From Corynebacterium lemuris (GTDB lineage Bacteria > Actinomycetota > Actinomycetes > Mycobacteriales > Mycobacteriaceae): a stretch of DNA of 64,000 bases. The DNA lies in assembly GCF_024919295.1 (NCBI RefSeq), contig NZ_JANWTC010000002.1:1-64000 (forward strand), read 5' to 3'. Below, piece after piece: positions 44,795 to 53,313 of the stretch (position 1 is the stretch's first letter; each line of letters starts with the position of its first letter). Both the position numbers and the translations under genes were made by a program. A model generated the notes under the pieces. The model did not search any database. It was not told the DNA's origin and saw nothing but the letters and a program-made list of their open reading frames with translations.

Positions 44795-45271
44795 TCACCG
44801 CGGAGACCTCTCGAACAGCCCCTTCACCCGTTCGGTCAGCTCCCCGTCCGGGCCGTCGACGACGACATCGGGGATGACATCCCGGGCGGGGATCGGGGCG
44901 ACGGGTGCGGCCGGCCGCCCCAGTTCCGTACGCCAGCCCGCGATCTGCTCCGCCGATGCCGCGTAGACGATGCGCCCCAGACCGACCCAACCGTGCGCGG
45001 CGGCGCACATGGGGCAGTGCTCGCCGGAGGTGTACACCACGGCCTTTGAGCGTCCCCCGGGGGTGAGGTTCTCCACTGCCCAGCGGGCGATGGCGAATTC
45101 GGGGTGGCGGGTGTCGTCGCCGCCGGCGGTGCGGTTGTGGTCGGCGAAGAGTTCGGTGCCGTCGGCGGCGACGAGGACGGAGCCGTAGGGGTCGTTTCCG
45201 CTTTCCAGGGCTTGTTCTGCCAGGTCAACGGCTCGGGCAAGCCATTGTTGATCAAGATCAGAGATGCTCAT
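44795..45271 (-). CDS. Nucleoside/base deaminase (CDA fold)
   Basis: The 158-aa zinc deaminase has the first motif in variant form, TRHPEFAIARWA (His-Pro-Glu instead of His-Ala-Glu, about 55-66), and the second motif GEHCPMCAAA (about 83-92). N-terminal ARAVDLAEQALESGNDPYGSVLV matches guanine/tRNA-adenosine-deaminase relatives. Start ATG 45271 (SISDLDQQW). It is a free-standing deaminase of unknown substrate; the HPE variant occurs in a known subgroup of this fold, so it is not evidence of inactivity. Confidence 0.8.
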   Translation of the reverse strand: MSISDLDQQWLARAVDLAEQALESGNDPYGSVLVAADGTELFADHNRTAGGDDTRHPEFAIARWAVENLTPGGRSKAVVYTSGEHCPMCAAAHGWVGLGRIVYAASAEQIAGWRTELGRPAAPVAPIPARDVIPDVVVDGPDGELTERVKGLFERSPR

Positions 45272-45311
45272 GCCCGCCAGCATAGGTGGCTTGTTCTCTA
45301 GCATGGTCGGT

Positions 45312-46196
45312 ATGCGTATTTTCGGTTTCAATTCCCATGGTGGCCCCGAAGTGCTGCAGCACCTGCAGGTGCCTGCCCCGACTCCCGGCCCCGGTGAAGT
45401 GCTCATCGACGTGCACGCCACCTCCGTCAACCCCGGTGATCTGAACACCCGCGAGGGCACCAATGATTTCGAGGTGATCTTCCCCATGGCCTTCGGTCGG
45501 GAGGCCGCCGGAACGGTGGCCGCCGTGGGGGAGGGGGTTGCGGGCATTGAACCGGGGCAGCTGGTCTTCGGTTCCTCCGCCTCCGGGCACGGTTCCTTCG
45601 GCGAGCAGGCGCTGCTCGCCGCCACCTCCGTCACCCCCGTCCCGGAGGGCCTGGATGTGCAGCACGCGGCGTGCATTCCGGTGGCCTACGGAACCGCCCT
45701 GGATCTGATTGACATGCTGGAGCTGCAGGCGGGGGAGCAGTTTGTGGTGCTCGGTGCCGGTGGTGGGGTGGGTACGGCGGTGACCTCCCTGGCCACCGCG
45801 CGGGGCATCGATGTCATCGGGGTGGCCTCCGCCCGCAAGAAGGAGCTGGTGGAGGCTCTGGGCGGTCGCCATGTGGAGTCCGGCCCCGGGTGGGTGGAGC
45901 GGGTCCGCGCGGTGGCGGGACACCCGGTGGCGCTCTTCGACCTGGTGGGCGGCGACGTCCTGCGGGAGGGGGCGGAACTCACCGACCGGCTGGTCTCGGT
46001 GGCGGACAAGCCGACGGTGAAGGAACTGGGTGGCACCGATGTCCCGCGCCGCCGCACGCGCGAGGTCTTCGGGGAGGTGGCGCGGCTCCTTGCTTCAGGC
46101 GAAGCCCAGGTCACCGTCAGTGACGTCCTGCCCCTGGCTGAGGCCGTCGTGGAGGACGGTCACGCCACGGGCAAGGTCGTGGTCACTGTCCCTTAG
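45312..46196 (+). CDS. Quinone oxidoreductase-like MDR protein
   Basis: The 294-aa medium-chain dehydrogenase has an N-terminal GroES-like part (VLIDVHATSVNPGDLNTREG) and a Rossmann motif VVLGAGGGVGTAVTSLAT (about 141-158). No structural or catalytic zinc ligands are seen. ATG 45312 is chosen because TAGCAT (45299-45304) ends 7 nt before it, the leaderless spacing; ATG at 45303 overlaps that box. It is divergent from the deaminase and overlaps the CNNM gene end by 14 bp. Confidence 0.8.
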   Translation: MRIFGFNSHGGPEVLQHLQVPAPTPGPGEVLIDVHATSVNPGDLNTREGTNDFEVIFPMAFGREAAGTVAAVGEGVAGIEPGQLVFGSSASGHGSFGEQALLAATSVTPVPEGLDVQHAACIPVAYGTALDLIDMLELQAGEQFVVLGAGGGVGTAVTSLATARGIDVIGVASARKKELVEALGGRHVESGPGWVERVRAVAGHPVALFDLVGGDVLREGAELTDRLVSVADKPTVKELGGTDVPRRRTREVFGEVARLLASGEAQVTVSDVLPLAEAVVEDGHATGKVVVTVP

Positions 46197-47208
46197 CGCG
46201 GTCCAGCTCTTCGCCGACGCGCGGCCACAGGCGCCGGAGGATGTCGTCCCAGGTGATCACGCTGACGCCCTCGCGCTCGTCGACGACCACCGCAACCTGC
46301 TCATTACTGGCGCGCATGCGGCCCAGCGCCTCGGAGAGCGTCATCGACTCGGGCAGCACGAGGCTGGGCCGGGAGTGCTCCCGCGCGGGGCAGTCGGGGG
46401 TGGCGAGCAGAGTGTCGCGCACGTGCACCAGGTGGGGGACATCAGAACTGTCATCGATGAGCGCCCGCATGAGGCCGGTGGACCGGGCCCATTCCTGGAC
46501 ATCGACGACGGTGGCCCCGGCGGGCAGGACCTCACGCGGGGCGACGGCGTCACCGAGGGTGAGGACATCGAGGTCGATGACCCCGGCGATCTGCGTGGCG
46601 TCGGTCACGTCGAGGGCGCCCTGTTCCCGGGAGTGCTCGACGAGGTGCTGCAGCGTCTCCGGGTCGTAACCCTTCGCTGCGGCACGTTCGACCGGCTCCT
46701 CACCGGCCCGGGCCACCAACCGGTTGGCGATGATGTTGATCCACATCAGCAGGGGCCGGAAGACAGTGATGAAGCCGCGGGCGGGCCGGGCAATGAGCGT
46801 CAGCGCCTTCTCCGGGTGGGCGATGGCCCACGACTTCGGCGCCATCTCGCCGACGACCAGATGCAGGAACGTCGCGATGAACAGGGCCAGCGCGAAGGCC
46901 ACGATGTTGGAGGCGAAGGGTGGGAGCGGGGTGCCGTCGAGAAGCTCGACCAGCGCATGGTGGATCCACGGTTCTGTGACCGCACCCAGGGCGAACGTCG
47001 CCACGGTGATGCCCAGCTGGGCGCCGGCGAGCATGATGGTCAGCTCGTTGAGACTGCGCAGCGCGGCGCGTGAGGACGCCGAGGTCTCCGCCGTCTCCTC
47101 GAGACGGTTACGGCGGGCAGCCAGCAGGGAGAACTCGATGATGACGAAGAATGCCGAGGCGGCGATGATGAGCACCGTCAACGGCAGGGCGACATACCAG
47201 TTGCTCAT
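46183..47208 (-). CDS. CNNM/CorC-type membrane protein (DUF21 + CBS), second of a pair
   Basis: The 341-aa protein has a DUF21/CNNM membrane domain with three to four helices (begins NWYVALPLTVLIIAASAFFVIIEFSLLAARR; later GAQLGITVATFALGAVTEPW and FLHLVVGEMAPKSWAIAHPE) and a CBS-pair domain (about 200-335). It lacks the C-terminal CorC_HlyC domain present in its partner. Such proteins are linked to Mg/Co efflux or hemolysin-C-like functions. ATGA overlap with the upstream paralogue suggests a heteromer. Confidence 0.85.
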   Translation of the reverse strand: MSNWYVALPLTVLIIAASAFFVIIEFSLLAARRNRLEETAETSASSRAALRSLNELTIMLAGAQLGITVATFALGAVTEPWIHHALVELLDGTPLPPFASNIVAFALALFIATFLHLVVGEMAPKSWAIAHPEKALTLIARPARGFITVFRPLLMWINIIANRLVARAGEEPVERAAAKGYDPETLQHLVEHSREQGALDVTDATQIAGVIDLDVLTLGDAVAPREVLPAGATVVDVQEWARSTGLMRALIDDSSDVPHLVHVRDTLLATPDCPAREHSRPSLVLPESMTLSEALGRMRASNEQVAVVVDEREGVSVITWDDILRRLWPRVGEELDRAKGQ

Positions 47209-48566
47209 GAACGCTCCTCCTCAACCAGTTCGATGCGGACCTGGGCGGGCACGTGGTGGTCGATCTTCTCCACCCGCACGTCCAGGCTGCGTAGCGGGGC
47301 GTCCCCGCCTTCGACGTGGTCGTCCGGTTCCGGGGCGAGTTCGATGCGGTGGACCTCACCCTCCTCGACCAGACCGCCGGTGTGGGCGATGAGCAGCCCG
47401 GAGATGGTCACGAAATCCCCCTCGGGCAGGTCGTGGCCGATGACCCGCTCGATCTCGTCGAGCGGGGTGTCACCGTCGACGAGCCAGGTGTCTTCACCGG
47501 TGGGGGTGATCTCCTCGGTCTCCTCGACATCGTGCTCGTCGGTGACGTCACCGAGGATCTCCTCGGCCAGATCCTCGACGGTGACGATGCCGACGAAACC
47601 GCCGTACTCGTCGATGACGCACGCCAACTTCTCGTGCGCCTCCTCGAGGGCGTCGACCGCCGCGGGAAGCGGCATCAGTTCGGGCACGACCAGAGGCTCC
47701 CGCATGAGAGCGGTGACCGGGGTGGCGTCGGGAAGCTCCGTGCCCAGCACGTCCCTGAGGTGGACGACGCCGACCGGGTCATGGTCAGCATCGATCACAG
47801 GATAACGGGTGTGGGCCGTGGCCATGAGCGCACGGATCTCCCCGATGGTGGCGGCGGGATCCACCACATCCGTCCGGGAACGCGGGACCATGGCGTGCTC
47901 GACGTCGTATTCATGGAAGTCGAGCAGGCGGCCCAGGACCAGCGAGGTCCCGGTGTCCAGGTCACCGCTGTCCCGGGAGGCGGAGACGATGTGCTCGAGA
48001 TCCCGCCGGGTGGCGGTGGAGTCGACGTCCTCGAGCGGCTCGATCCGGAACAGTCGCAGCAGGGCATTGGCGGAGTAATCGAAGAAGCGGATCAGCCAGC
48101 CGAACACCTTCAGGTATCCCGACGTGGACCGGGCCAGCGCCAGGGAGGACTTCAGGGGGGCGGCGAGCGTGTAGTTCTTCGGGAAGAGTTCACCGAAGAT
48201 CATCTGCACAATGGTGGACACCGCCAACGCGAGGACGGTGCCCACGCCCACGGACACGGCGGTGGGCACACCGACCCCGCCGAGCAGGACGCCGAGCTGG
48301 CGGCCCACCAGCGGTTCCGCGGCGAAACCGACGAGCAGGCCCGTCACGGTGATGCCCAGCTGCGCGCCGGAGAGCATGAAGGAGGTGCGTTCGGTGACCC
48401 GGAGGGCGGAACGGGCCTTGCTGTCGCCCTCCTCCGAGCGCCGGCGCAGGACTGTGCGGTCCACCGACATGAAGGCGAATTCCTGGGCGACGAAATAGGC
48501 GTTGAGTGCGATCATCACCCCGATGACGAGAATGCCGCAGAGCAGGATGGCGGCAGCGGTGATCAT
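47205..48566 (-). CDS. CNNM/CorC family transporter (DUF21-CBS-CorC_HlyC), first of a pair
   Basis: The 453-aa protein has the CNNM membrane domain (ITAAAILLCGILVIGVMIAL, NAYFVAQEFAFMSVDRTVLRR, GAQLGITVTGLLVGFAAEPL, FGELFPKNYTLA), a CBS pair (about 215-345, with MVPRSRTDVVD and DEYGGFVGIVTVEDLAEEILG) and a C-terminal CorC_HlyC domain (TWLVDGDTPLDEIERVIG). Complete architecture for a Mg/divalent-cation efflux-type protein. Same strand and 4-bp overlap with the shorter paralogue. Confidence 0.88.
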   Translation of the reverse strand: MITAAAILLCGILVIGVMIALNAYFVAQEFAFMSVDRTVLRRRSEEGDSKARSALRVTERTSFMLSGAQLGITVTGLLVGFAAEPLVGRQLGVLLGGVGVPTAVSVGVGTVLALAVSTIVQMIFGELFPKNYTLAAPLKSSLALARSTSGYLKVFGWLIRFFDYSANALLRLFRIEPLEDVDSTATRRDLEHIVSASRDSGDLDTGTSLVLGRLLDFHEYDVEHAMVPRSRTDVVDPAATIGEIRALMATAHTRYPVIDADHDPVGVVHLRDVLGTELPDATPVTALMREPLVVPELMPLPAAVDALEEAHEKLACVIDEYGGFVGIVTVEDLAEEILGDVTDEHDVEETEEITPTGEDTWLVDGDTPLDEIERVIGHDLPEGDFVTISGLLIAHTGGLVEEGEVHRIELAPEPDDHVEGGDAPLRSLDVRVEKIDHHVPAQVRIELVEEERS

Positions 48567-48725
48567 GCCGTCCCCCTCATGCGCCGGGTGTCAGAGGGAC
48601 GGTATGAACATTCGGGAGGCTCCATTGAGGAGATTCCACCTACGCTTTCTCAGTTTTCCAGGATGTGTTGGGAGAAGTTTAATGGATAACCACTCGCCGG
48701 GGGAACTAACGGCAGTTTTGTTACG

Positions 48726-48740
48726 TTGTACAGGGTACAA
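48726..48740. promoter_or_regulatory. TTGTAC-N3-GTACAA inverted repeat upstream of the BI-1 family gene
   Basis: A perfect 6-bp inverted repeat with a 3-bp spacer, 49 bp before the start codon, in the 222-bp divergent region with the CNNM pair. It could be a regulator site overlapping the promoter. No other structure is evident in this gap. Confidence 0.35.
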
Positions 48741-48788
48741 AGCTTAAGTCCGTACAAGGACAGGAACAGAAAGGTACGGGGTCACATC

Positions 48789-49619
48789 TTGCGCAGCAGC
48801 AACCCTGTCATGAATTCACTCACCACAGTCAAGGGCGGCGCCCAGCGCGGCGCCTACCCCTCGGGTATGCCCCAGGGGTACAACGATCCGTACGCGGGTT
48901 ATGGCCAGGCACCGGCCACCGTCACAGGCGACCGCCCGATGACCGTCGATGATGTCGTCTCCAAGACCGGCATGACCCTCGGCGTCATCGTCCTGTTCGC
49001 CGTGATCAACTTCGGCATCTCCCTGTTCAACCCCGGCGTGGCCATGCTCCTGACCATGGTCGGCGCCATCGGCGGCCTGATCACCGTGCTGGTGGCCACC
49101 TTCGGAAAGAAGTACGGCTCCGCGGCCGTGACCCTCATCTACGCGGTCTTCGAGGGCTTCTTCGTGGGCGGCATCTCGGTGCTGTTCTCCGGTATGCTCG
49201 TCGGTGATGCCAACGCTGGCATCCTCATCGGCCAGGCCGTCCTGGGCACCGTCGGTGTGTTCCTGGGCATGCTCTTCGTCTACAAGACCGGTGCAGTCAA
49301 GGTCACCCCGAAGTTCAACCGCATCATGACCGGCGCCCTGGTCGGCGTGCTGGTCCTGGCCCTGGGCAACCTCCTGCTGGCCCTGTTCACCGGCGCGAAC
49401 CCGCTGCGTGACGGCGGCATGATCGCCATCATCTTCTCCCTGGTCTGCATCGGCCTGGCGGCGATGAGCTTCCTCTCCGACTTCGATGCGGCCGACAAGA
49501 TGATCCGTGCCGGCGCCCCCTCCAAGATGGCCTGGGGTGTGGCTCTCGGCCTGGCCGTGACCCTGGTCTGGCTCTACACCGAGATCCTGCGCCTGCTGTC
49601 CTACTTCCGGGGTAATTAA
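48789..49619 (+). CDS. Bax inhibitor-1/YccA family membrane protein
   Basis: The 276-aa protein starts at TTG 48789 (LRSSNPVMNSLTTVKGG), which gives the family N-terminus and has GGGG 8 nt upstream. A Gly/Tyr-rich N-tail (MPQGYNDPYAGYGQAPA) precedes seven helices, for example MTLGVIVLFAVINFGISLF, VTLIYAVFEGFFVGGISVLF and GMIAIIFSLVCIGLAAMSFL. The C-terminal DFDAADKMI stretch is conserved. BI-1 proteins are pH-sensitive Ca2+ leak channels in studied bacteria; role here unknown. A bidirectional terminator follows. Confidence 0.88.
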   Translation: MRSSNPVMNSLTTVKGGAQRGAYPSGMPQGYNDPYAGYGQAPATVTGDRPMTVDDVVSKTGMTLGVIVLFAVINFGISLFNPGVAMLLTMVGAIGGLITVLVATFGKKYGSAAVTLIYAVFEGFFVGGISVLFSGMLVGDANAGILIGQAVLGTVGVFLGMLFVYKTGAVKVTPKFNRIMTGALVGVLVLALGNLLLALFTGANPLRDGGMIAIIFSLVCIGLAAMSFLSDFDAADKMIRAGAPSKMAWGVALGLAVTLVWLYTEILRLLSYFRGN

Positions 49620-49630
49620 CAGCGCAGATA

Positions 49631-49661
49631 AAAATGGACCCGCATGCTGCGGGTCCATTTT
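49631..49661. terminator. Bidirectional terminator
   Basis: AAAATGGACCCGC pairs with GCGGGTCCATTTT, followed by TTTT on the plus strand and by T-rich sequence on the minus strand. Serves the convergent BI-1 and SRPBCC genes. Confidence 0.9.
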
Positions 49662-49663
49662 TT

Positions 49664-50248
49664 TTATTCCCCCAGGTAAAAGGCGATGGTGCGGTCAGCC
49701 TGGGCGCGGGCGGCGGTGGAGTCCCCCTCGGCGTCGGCAAGCGCCCGGGCCCAGAGGTGGGCGACCTCGCGAATGAAGGCCTCCTCCTCGCCCTCCTGCG
49801 CGTCGGTGTCCATCGCCATGTGGAAGGCCAGCGCGACCAACGCGCTGTCCCAGCCGATGCCGCCGGCTGCCGGGCCGTAGGCCGCCCAGTGTTCATCGGC
49901 GGGGGCCAGGTGTGTCAAGGTCAGGCGCGTGCCGGGATCGGCGGGGGAGAGGGTGATCTCGACGGTGCTGAGATTGTCGTTGTCCTCCCACGTCAGGCGC
50001 AGGAGCCGCTCCGGCGTACAGGTGGTGATCGTGCCGCTGACCCCGCTGTCGGCCAACCGGAAGTGGCCGCCCTCACTGAGAGCGCCGCTGACCGTCTCGA
50101 ACCAGTTCTCCAGGCGGGCAGGATCGGTGAGGGCATCCCACAGGTCGACCTCGGAGGCGGGGTAGGTGCGGGAGAGTTCGACGCCGACACCGGCGCCCTC
50201 CCGGACGACCCGCCGCGTGACGAGCGGGATCTGGTCGAGCAGGTTCAC
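49664..50248 (-). CDS. SRPBCC/AHSA1-domain protein
   Basis: The 194-aa protein with the START-like (AHSA1) fold: YPASEVDLWDALTDPARLENWF near the N-terminus is the hallmark (x-VWxALTDPxxLxxWF). Following strands include GVSGTITTCTPERLLRLTWE and GTRLTLTHLAPADEHWAAYG, with the C-terminal helix. It binds hydrophobic ligands or assists chaperones in related proteins; the specific role is unknown. Confidence 0.85.
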   Translation of the reverse strand: MNLLDQIPLVTRRVVREGAGVGVELSRTYPASEVDLWDALTDPARLENWFETVSGALSEGGHFRLADSGVSGTITTCTPERLLRLTWEDNDNLSTVEITLSPADPGTRLTLTHLAPADEHWAAYGPAAGGIGWDSALVALAFHMAMDTDAQEGEEEAFIREVAHLWARALADAEGDSTAARAQADRTIAFYLGE

Positions 50249-50263
50249 TTTTCTTCTCCCTGG

Positions 50264-50483
50264 TCAGAGGATGACGGGTTCCCCGTTGGCGGACAGCCGT
50301 GAGAATACCAGCCCCTGCGGGTCCTGAACCGGCTGGGAGACCTCCACGCTGAGGCGCGGGCGTGTCCACTTTCAGGGCGTAGGGCTGCTCATTGGGCGGG
50401 GAGCAGGCGGAAAGAACAGCACCCGGGCCGGTGGCGGTGGTGGGGACCCCGCCGGTGACCCGGGTGCGACGCGCGATGATCAC
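50264..50483 (-). pseudogene. Decayed short lipoprotein-like gene, relative of the next gene
   Basis: The segment AVLSACSPPNEQPYALKVDTP matches LALAACSPPNEQPSDQKVET of the lipoprotein at 50495. After DTPAP the sensible reading moves to another frame (LSVEVSQPVQDPQGLVFSRL, ending EPVIL at a TGA near 50264). A single-base change would join the two. The N-terminal part has also lost its hydrophobic signal. I infer a degraded duplicate. Confidence 0.5.
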
Positions 50484-50494
50484 GCCATGTATGT

Positions 50495-50776
50495 CTAGTT
50501 CTGGGTGGTGACGTCCCCGAAATCAGGCCTGTCCTCGTCGATGAGGCTGCCGTCAGCACCACCGGCACCGTTGGCCGGGGTGGTGGTCGTGGTGGCCTCG
50601 GAGGTCTCCTCCGCGTCGGTCTCGGTCTCGGTGGCCCGCGGAGCGCTGAACTCAGTGGCGGTCTCGACCTTCTGGTCGGAGGGCTGCTCATTCGGCGGGG
50701 AGCAGGCGGCCAGCGCGAGAGCGAGCGAAGCGGCGCCGGCGACTGCGGCAGCCTTGCGGGCGAAGATGCGGGTCAT
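50495..50776 (-). CDS. Small lipoprotein
   Basis: The 93-aa protein starts TRIFARKAAAVAGAASLALAL and has a lipobox LAAC (Cys near residue 25). The mature part is low-complexity (Thr/Glu/Ala), ending SLIDEDRPDFGDVTTQN. ATG 50776 is chosen because GGAGGATCC lies just upstream; an in-frame start 8 codons earlier lacks one. Surface-anchored and of unknown role. It lies just downstream of greA on the same strand. Confidence 0.7.
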   Translation of the reverse strand: MTRIFARKAAAVAGAASLALALAACSPPNEQPSDQKVETATEFSAPRATETETDAEETSEATTTTTPANGAGGADGSLIDEDRPDFGDVTTQN

Positions 50777-50817
50777 GGTGGGGATCCTCCCTGTAGTCAC
50801 TGAATTCGGATACGAGA

Positions 50818-51342
50818 TTACTTGGCCGCGCGCGGCGTTGCGGCAAGTTGGGAATCGTAGGGCCTCGCGGACATGAGGGTCACGCTGAGGGTCGTCCCGT
50901 TCGGGGCGGTGTACTCCCGGGTCTCGCCCTCCTGTGCGCCCAGCAGGGCGGCACCCAGCGGGGAGTGCTCGGAGTAGGTCTCCAGGTGTTCGTTATCCGT
51001 CGCAGCGGCACGGGTGCCGATGAGGAAGGTCTCCTTGTCGTCCTTGTCGCCGTTGTAGTAGACGTGGACGACCGAACCGACGAGGGCCACTCCCTCGACG
51101 ACACCCTCACGCTCAGTGGTGGAGTTGGCCAGCAGCTCGGAGATCTGCTTGATGCGGGCCTCCTCCTGGTCCTGCATCTCGCGGGCGGCGTCGTAGCCGG
51201 CGTTCTCCTTGAGGTCACCCTCCTCGCGGCGCTCGTTGATCTCCGCGGCGACGGCCGGACGGTGATCGATCAGTGCCTGCAGCTCACGCTCGAGCTTCGC
51301 CTTCATTTCCGGGGTGATGTACTGCTTCTGGTTTTCAGCCAT
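50818..51342 (-). CDS. greA: Transcription elongation factor GreA
   Basis: Stimulates RNA polymerase to cleave backtracked transcripts. The 174-aa protein has the N-terminal coiled coil with the acidic tip (EMKAKLERELQALIDHRPAV, REEGDLKENAGYDAAREMQ; the DLKENAGY motif holds the catalytic acids). The C-terminal FKBP-like domain contains SPLGAALLGAQEGETREYTA. Start ATG 51342. Neighbour order greA, DUF4307, mca matches mycobacteria. Confidence 0.96.
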   Translation of the reverse strand: MAENQKQYITPEMKAKLERELQALIDHRPAVAAEINERREEGDLKENAGYDAAREMQDQEEARIKQISELLANSTTEREGVVEGVALVGSVVHVYYNGDKDDKETFLIGTRAAATDNEHLETYSEHSPLGAALLGAQEGETREYTAPNGTTLSVTLMSARPYDSQLAATPRAAK

Positions 51343-51481
51343 GGCTAAGTGACGTCCCTGCCTTCCCTATCCCTGGGTCCGGTGGGGCACATCCGACGGG
51401 GAGCCTCGTGCCCCCAGCAAGCGCGTCACCCACCGGTGTGAACAATTGCCCCGGATTTTAACACAGGTGCCCGGGGCGACA

Positions 51482-51943
51482 TCACTCGACTGCGTCGCCG
51501 GGCCCGATGGTCAGATGGCCGGGGATGAGCGTGGAGCAGCCGTAGACGCTGCCTGAGACGGGCAGGTCACGGGAGGGGATGTCCACCTGGAAACGCTGGA
51601 TCGGGTCCCCACCAGGTTCAATCAGCAGCTCCCGGCGGCCGACCTCGGCCATCTCGTAGTTGATGGCGGTGACGATGCAGTAGGAGGCCACGTCCGGATC
51701 GTCCCGGGTGACGTCGACCCACAGGCGCATGGTGGAGTCGTCGACACGCTCGTGCGAGACCATGGAGATGGTCACGTCCCGGGTATCCCGGTTGGCCAGG
51801 AACTGGGCGAGGGCGATGATGATCGCGCCGATGAGGAGCACACCGACCACCGCGACGATCTTGCCTCCGACACCTCCCGGCTTCTGCGGTGTGCGGTCCG
51901 ACCCGTAACGGGCTTCGGGGCGGGGGGCAGCGGGAGAGCTCAT
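51482..51943 (-). CDS. DUF4307 membrane protein
   Basis: The 153-aa protein has a short cytoplasmic start (SSPAAPRPEARYGSDRTPQK), one helix (IVAVVGVLLIGAIIIALAQFL) and an extracytoplasmic beta-rich domain containing two Cys (SYCIVTAINYEMAEVG and VYGCSTLIPGHLTIGPG). DUF4307 occurs in actinobacteria upstream of greA and divergent from mca. Function is unknown. A TAGGAT box on the minus strand (51982-51987) is its probable -10. Confidence 0.85.
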   Translation of the reverse strand: MSSPAAPRPEARYGSDRTPQKPGGVGGKIVAVVGVLLIGAIIIALAQFLANRDTRDVTISMVSHERVDDSTMRLWVDVTRDDPDVASYCIVTAINYEMAEVGRRELLIEPGGDPIQRFQVDIPSRDLPVSGSVYGCSTLIPGHLTIGPGDAVE

Positions 51944-51981
51944 CAACCATCCTCTGGGAGACCTGAACGTGGATCGGCATC

Positions 51982-52042
51982 ATCCTAATGGATGGGCCGG
52001 TGAGGACCTGCTTTCCCACTGACCGGCCAGGCCCATTAGGAT
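51982..52042. promoter_or_regulatory. Mirrored divergent promoters of DUF4307 and mca
   Basis: CCTAATGGATGGGCC (51984-51998) and GGCCCATTAGG (52030-52040) are near-perfect inverted copies. Each includes a TAGGAT -10 box facing outwards (51982-51987 minus; 52037-52042 plus). The symmetry suggests shared regulation of the mycothiol-linked pair. Confidence 0.5.
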
Positions 52043-52108
52043 GGTGGGGGTTGATATCCCCTGGTATCACCACGAACAACCGAGAAAACCAAGACAAGGA
52101 AGCGACAC

Positions 52109-52984
52109 GTGAGCGGATTCCGGCTCCTGGCTATTCATGCGCACCCCGATGACGAATCGTCGAAGGGTGCGGCGACGACGGCACGTTACGCCGCCGAGGG
52201 CAACCGGGCCATGGTGCTCACCTGTACCGGCGGGGAACGCGGTGACATCCTCAACCCTGCCATGGACCGGCCCGGCGTGCTGGAGAACATCATCGACATC
52301 CGCCGGGAGGAGATGGCCACCGCCGCCGAGGCTCTCGGCGTCGAACACGTGTGGCTGGGCCACGAAGATTCCGGCCTGCCGCAGGGTGACCCGCTGCCGC
52401 CTCTGCCGGAGGGCTGTTTCGCCCTCGTCCCGGGTATGGACGTGGCGGAGGAGTTCGTGAAGATCATCCGCGACTTCAAACCGCATGTGATCATCACCTA
52501 CGACGAGAACGGCGGCTATCCCCACCCCGACCACCTCAAGGTGCATGAGGCGTCGATGATCGCCTGGGAGAAGGCCGGTGACCCGGACTTCGCCCCCGAG
52601 CTCGGCGAGCCGTGGACCCCGCTGAAGCTGTACTACACCCACGGCTTCGTCCACCAGCGCATGAAGATGTTCCACGACCTGCTTCTCGCGGAGGGGCGCA
52701 CCAGCCCCTACGGACCGATGCTCGAGCGCTGGGAGCGCAACCCCGCCGACATCATGGCGCGGGTGACCACCCAGGTCGAGTGCTCGGAGTACTTCCCCCA
52801 CCGGGAGGCCGCCCTGCGGGCGCACGCCACCCAGATCGACCCGGCCGGTGCGTTCCTGGCCACCCCGGCGGAGGTCCAGCAGCAGCTCTGGCCGACCGAG
52901 GAATTCGAACTCGCGAAGACCCGTGTGGCAACCTCCCTCCCGGAGGATGACCTGTTCGCGGGCATCCCCGCGGACAAGAAGTAG
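52109..52984 (+). CDS. mca: Mycothiol S-conjugate amidase
   Basis: Cleaves mycothiol S-conjugates of toxins to mercapturic acids and GlcN-inositol. The 291-aa LmbE-like metalloenzyme has the zinc site HAHPDDESSKG (about 9-19) and the distal His in GGYPHPDHLKVHEA (about 139-146). Other conserved features are TCTGGERGDILNPAM and KLYYTHGFVHQRM. Start GTG 52109 with AAGGA 8 nt upstream. Its length favours Mca over MshB, as does the conserved position next to DUF4307. Confidence 0.92.
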   Translation: MSGFRLLAIHAHPDDESSKGAATTARYAAEGNRAMVLTCTGGERGDILNPAMDRPGVLENIIDIRREEMATAAEALGVEHVWLGHEDSGLPQGDPLPPLPEGCFALVPGMDVAEEFVKIIRDFKPHVIITYDENGGYPHPDHLKVHEASMIAWEKAGDPDFAPELGEPWTPLKLYYTHGFVHQRMKMFHDLLLAEGRTSPYGPMLERWERNPADIMARVTTQVECSEYFPHREAALRAHATQIDPAGAFLATPAEVQQQLWPTEEFELAKTRVATSLPEDDLFAGIPADKK

Positions 52985-52998
52985 GAGAAGACAAGATC

Positions 52999-53280
52999 AT
53001 GGATGTCATCACCGACCTGATGATCCTCGCCCAGCAGCAGCAGGGCGGCCCCCTGGGGCCGGAGTTCGGCAAGGCCTCGCCCATCGGCCTGCTCATCCTC
53101 GCCGTGCTGGGTGTCGCGGTGATCTCCATCGGCTGGGCCTTCCACCGCCGCTACAGCCGGTACAACCGCCGGCGCGCCTTCGCCGAGGCCCACGGCCTCG
53201 ACGTCTTCGACCAGGAGGCCGTCGACAAGGCCATGGAGGAGGCCGGGCTGCTGGACCGCCGCAAGAAGAGCTGGTTCTAG
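52999..53280 (+). CDS. Small single-pass membrane protein downstream of mca
   Basis: The 93-aa protein has one hydrophobic helix (IGLLILAVLGVAVISIGWAF, about 28-47). A basic stretch HRRYSRYNRRRAFAEAHGLD and a soluble tail ending DRRKKSWF follow. It is the positional counterpart of the small membrane protein that follows mca in mycobacteria. Function unknown; probably co-transcribed with mca (14-bp gap). Confidence 0.8.
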   Translation: MDVITDLMILAQQQQGGPLGPEFGKASPIGLLILAVLGVAVISIGWAFHRRYSRYNRRRAFAEAHGLDVFDQEAVDKAMEEAGLLDRRKKSWF

Positions 53281-53313
53281 CCAGAAACCGGGACCTGTGT
53301 TAAAGTGCAGGTC

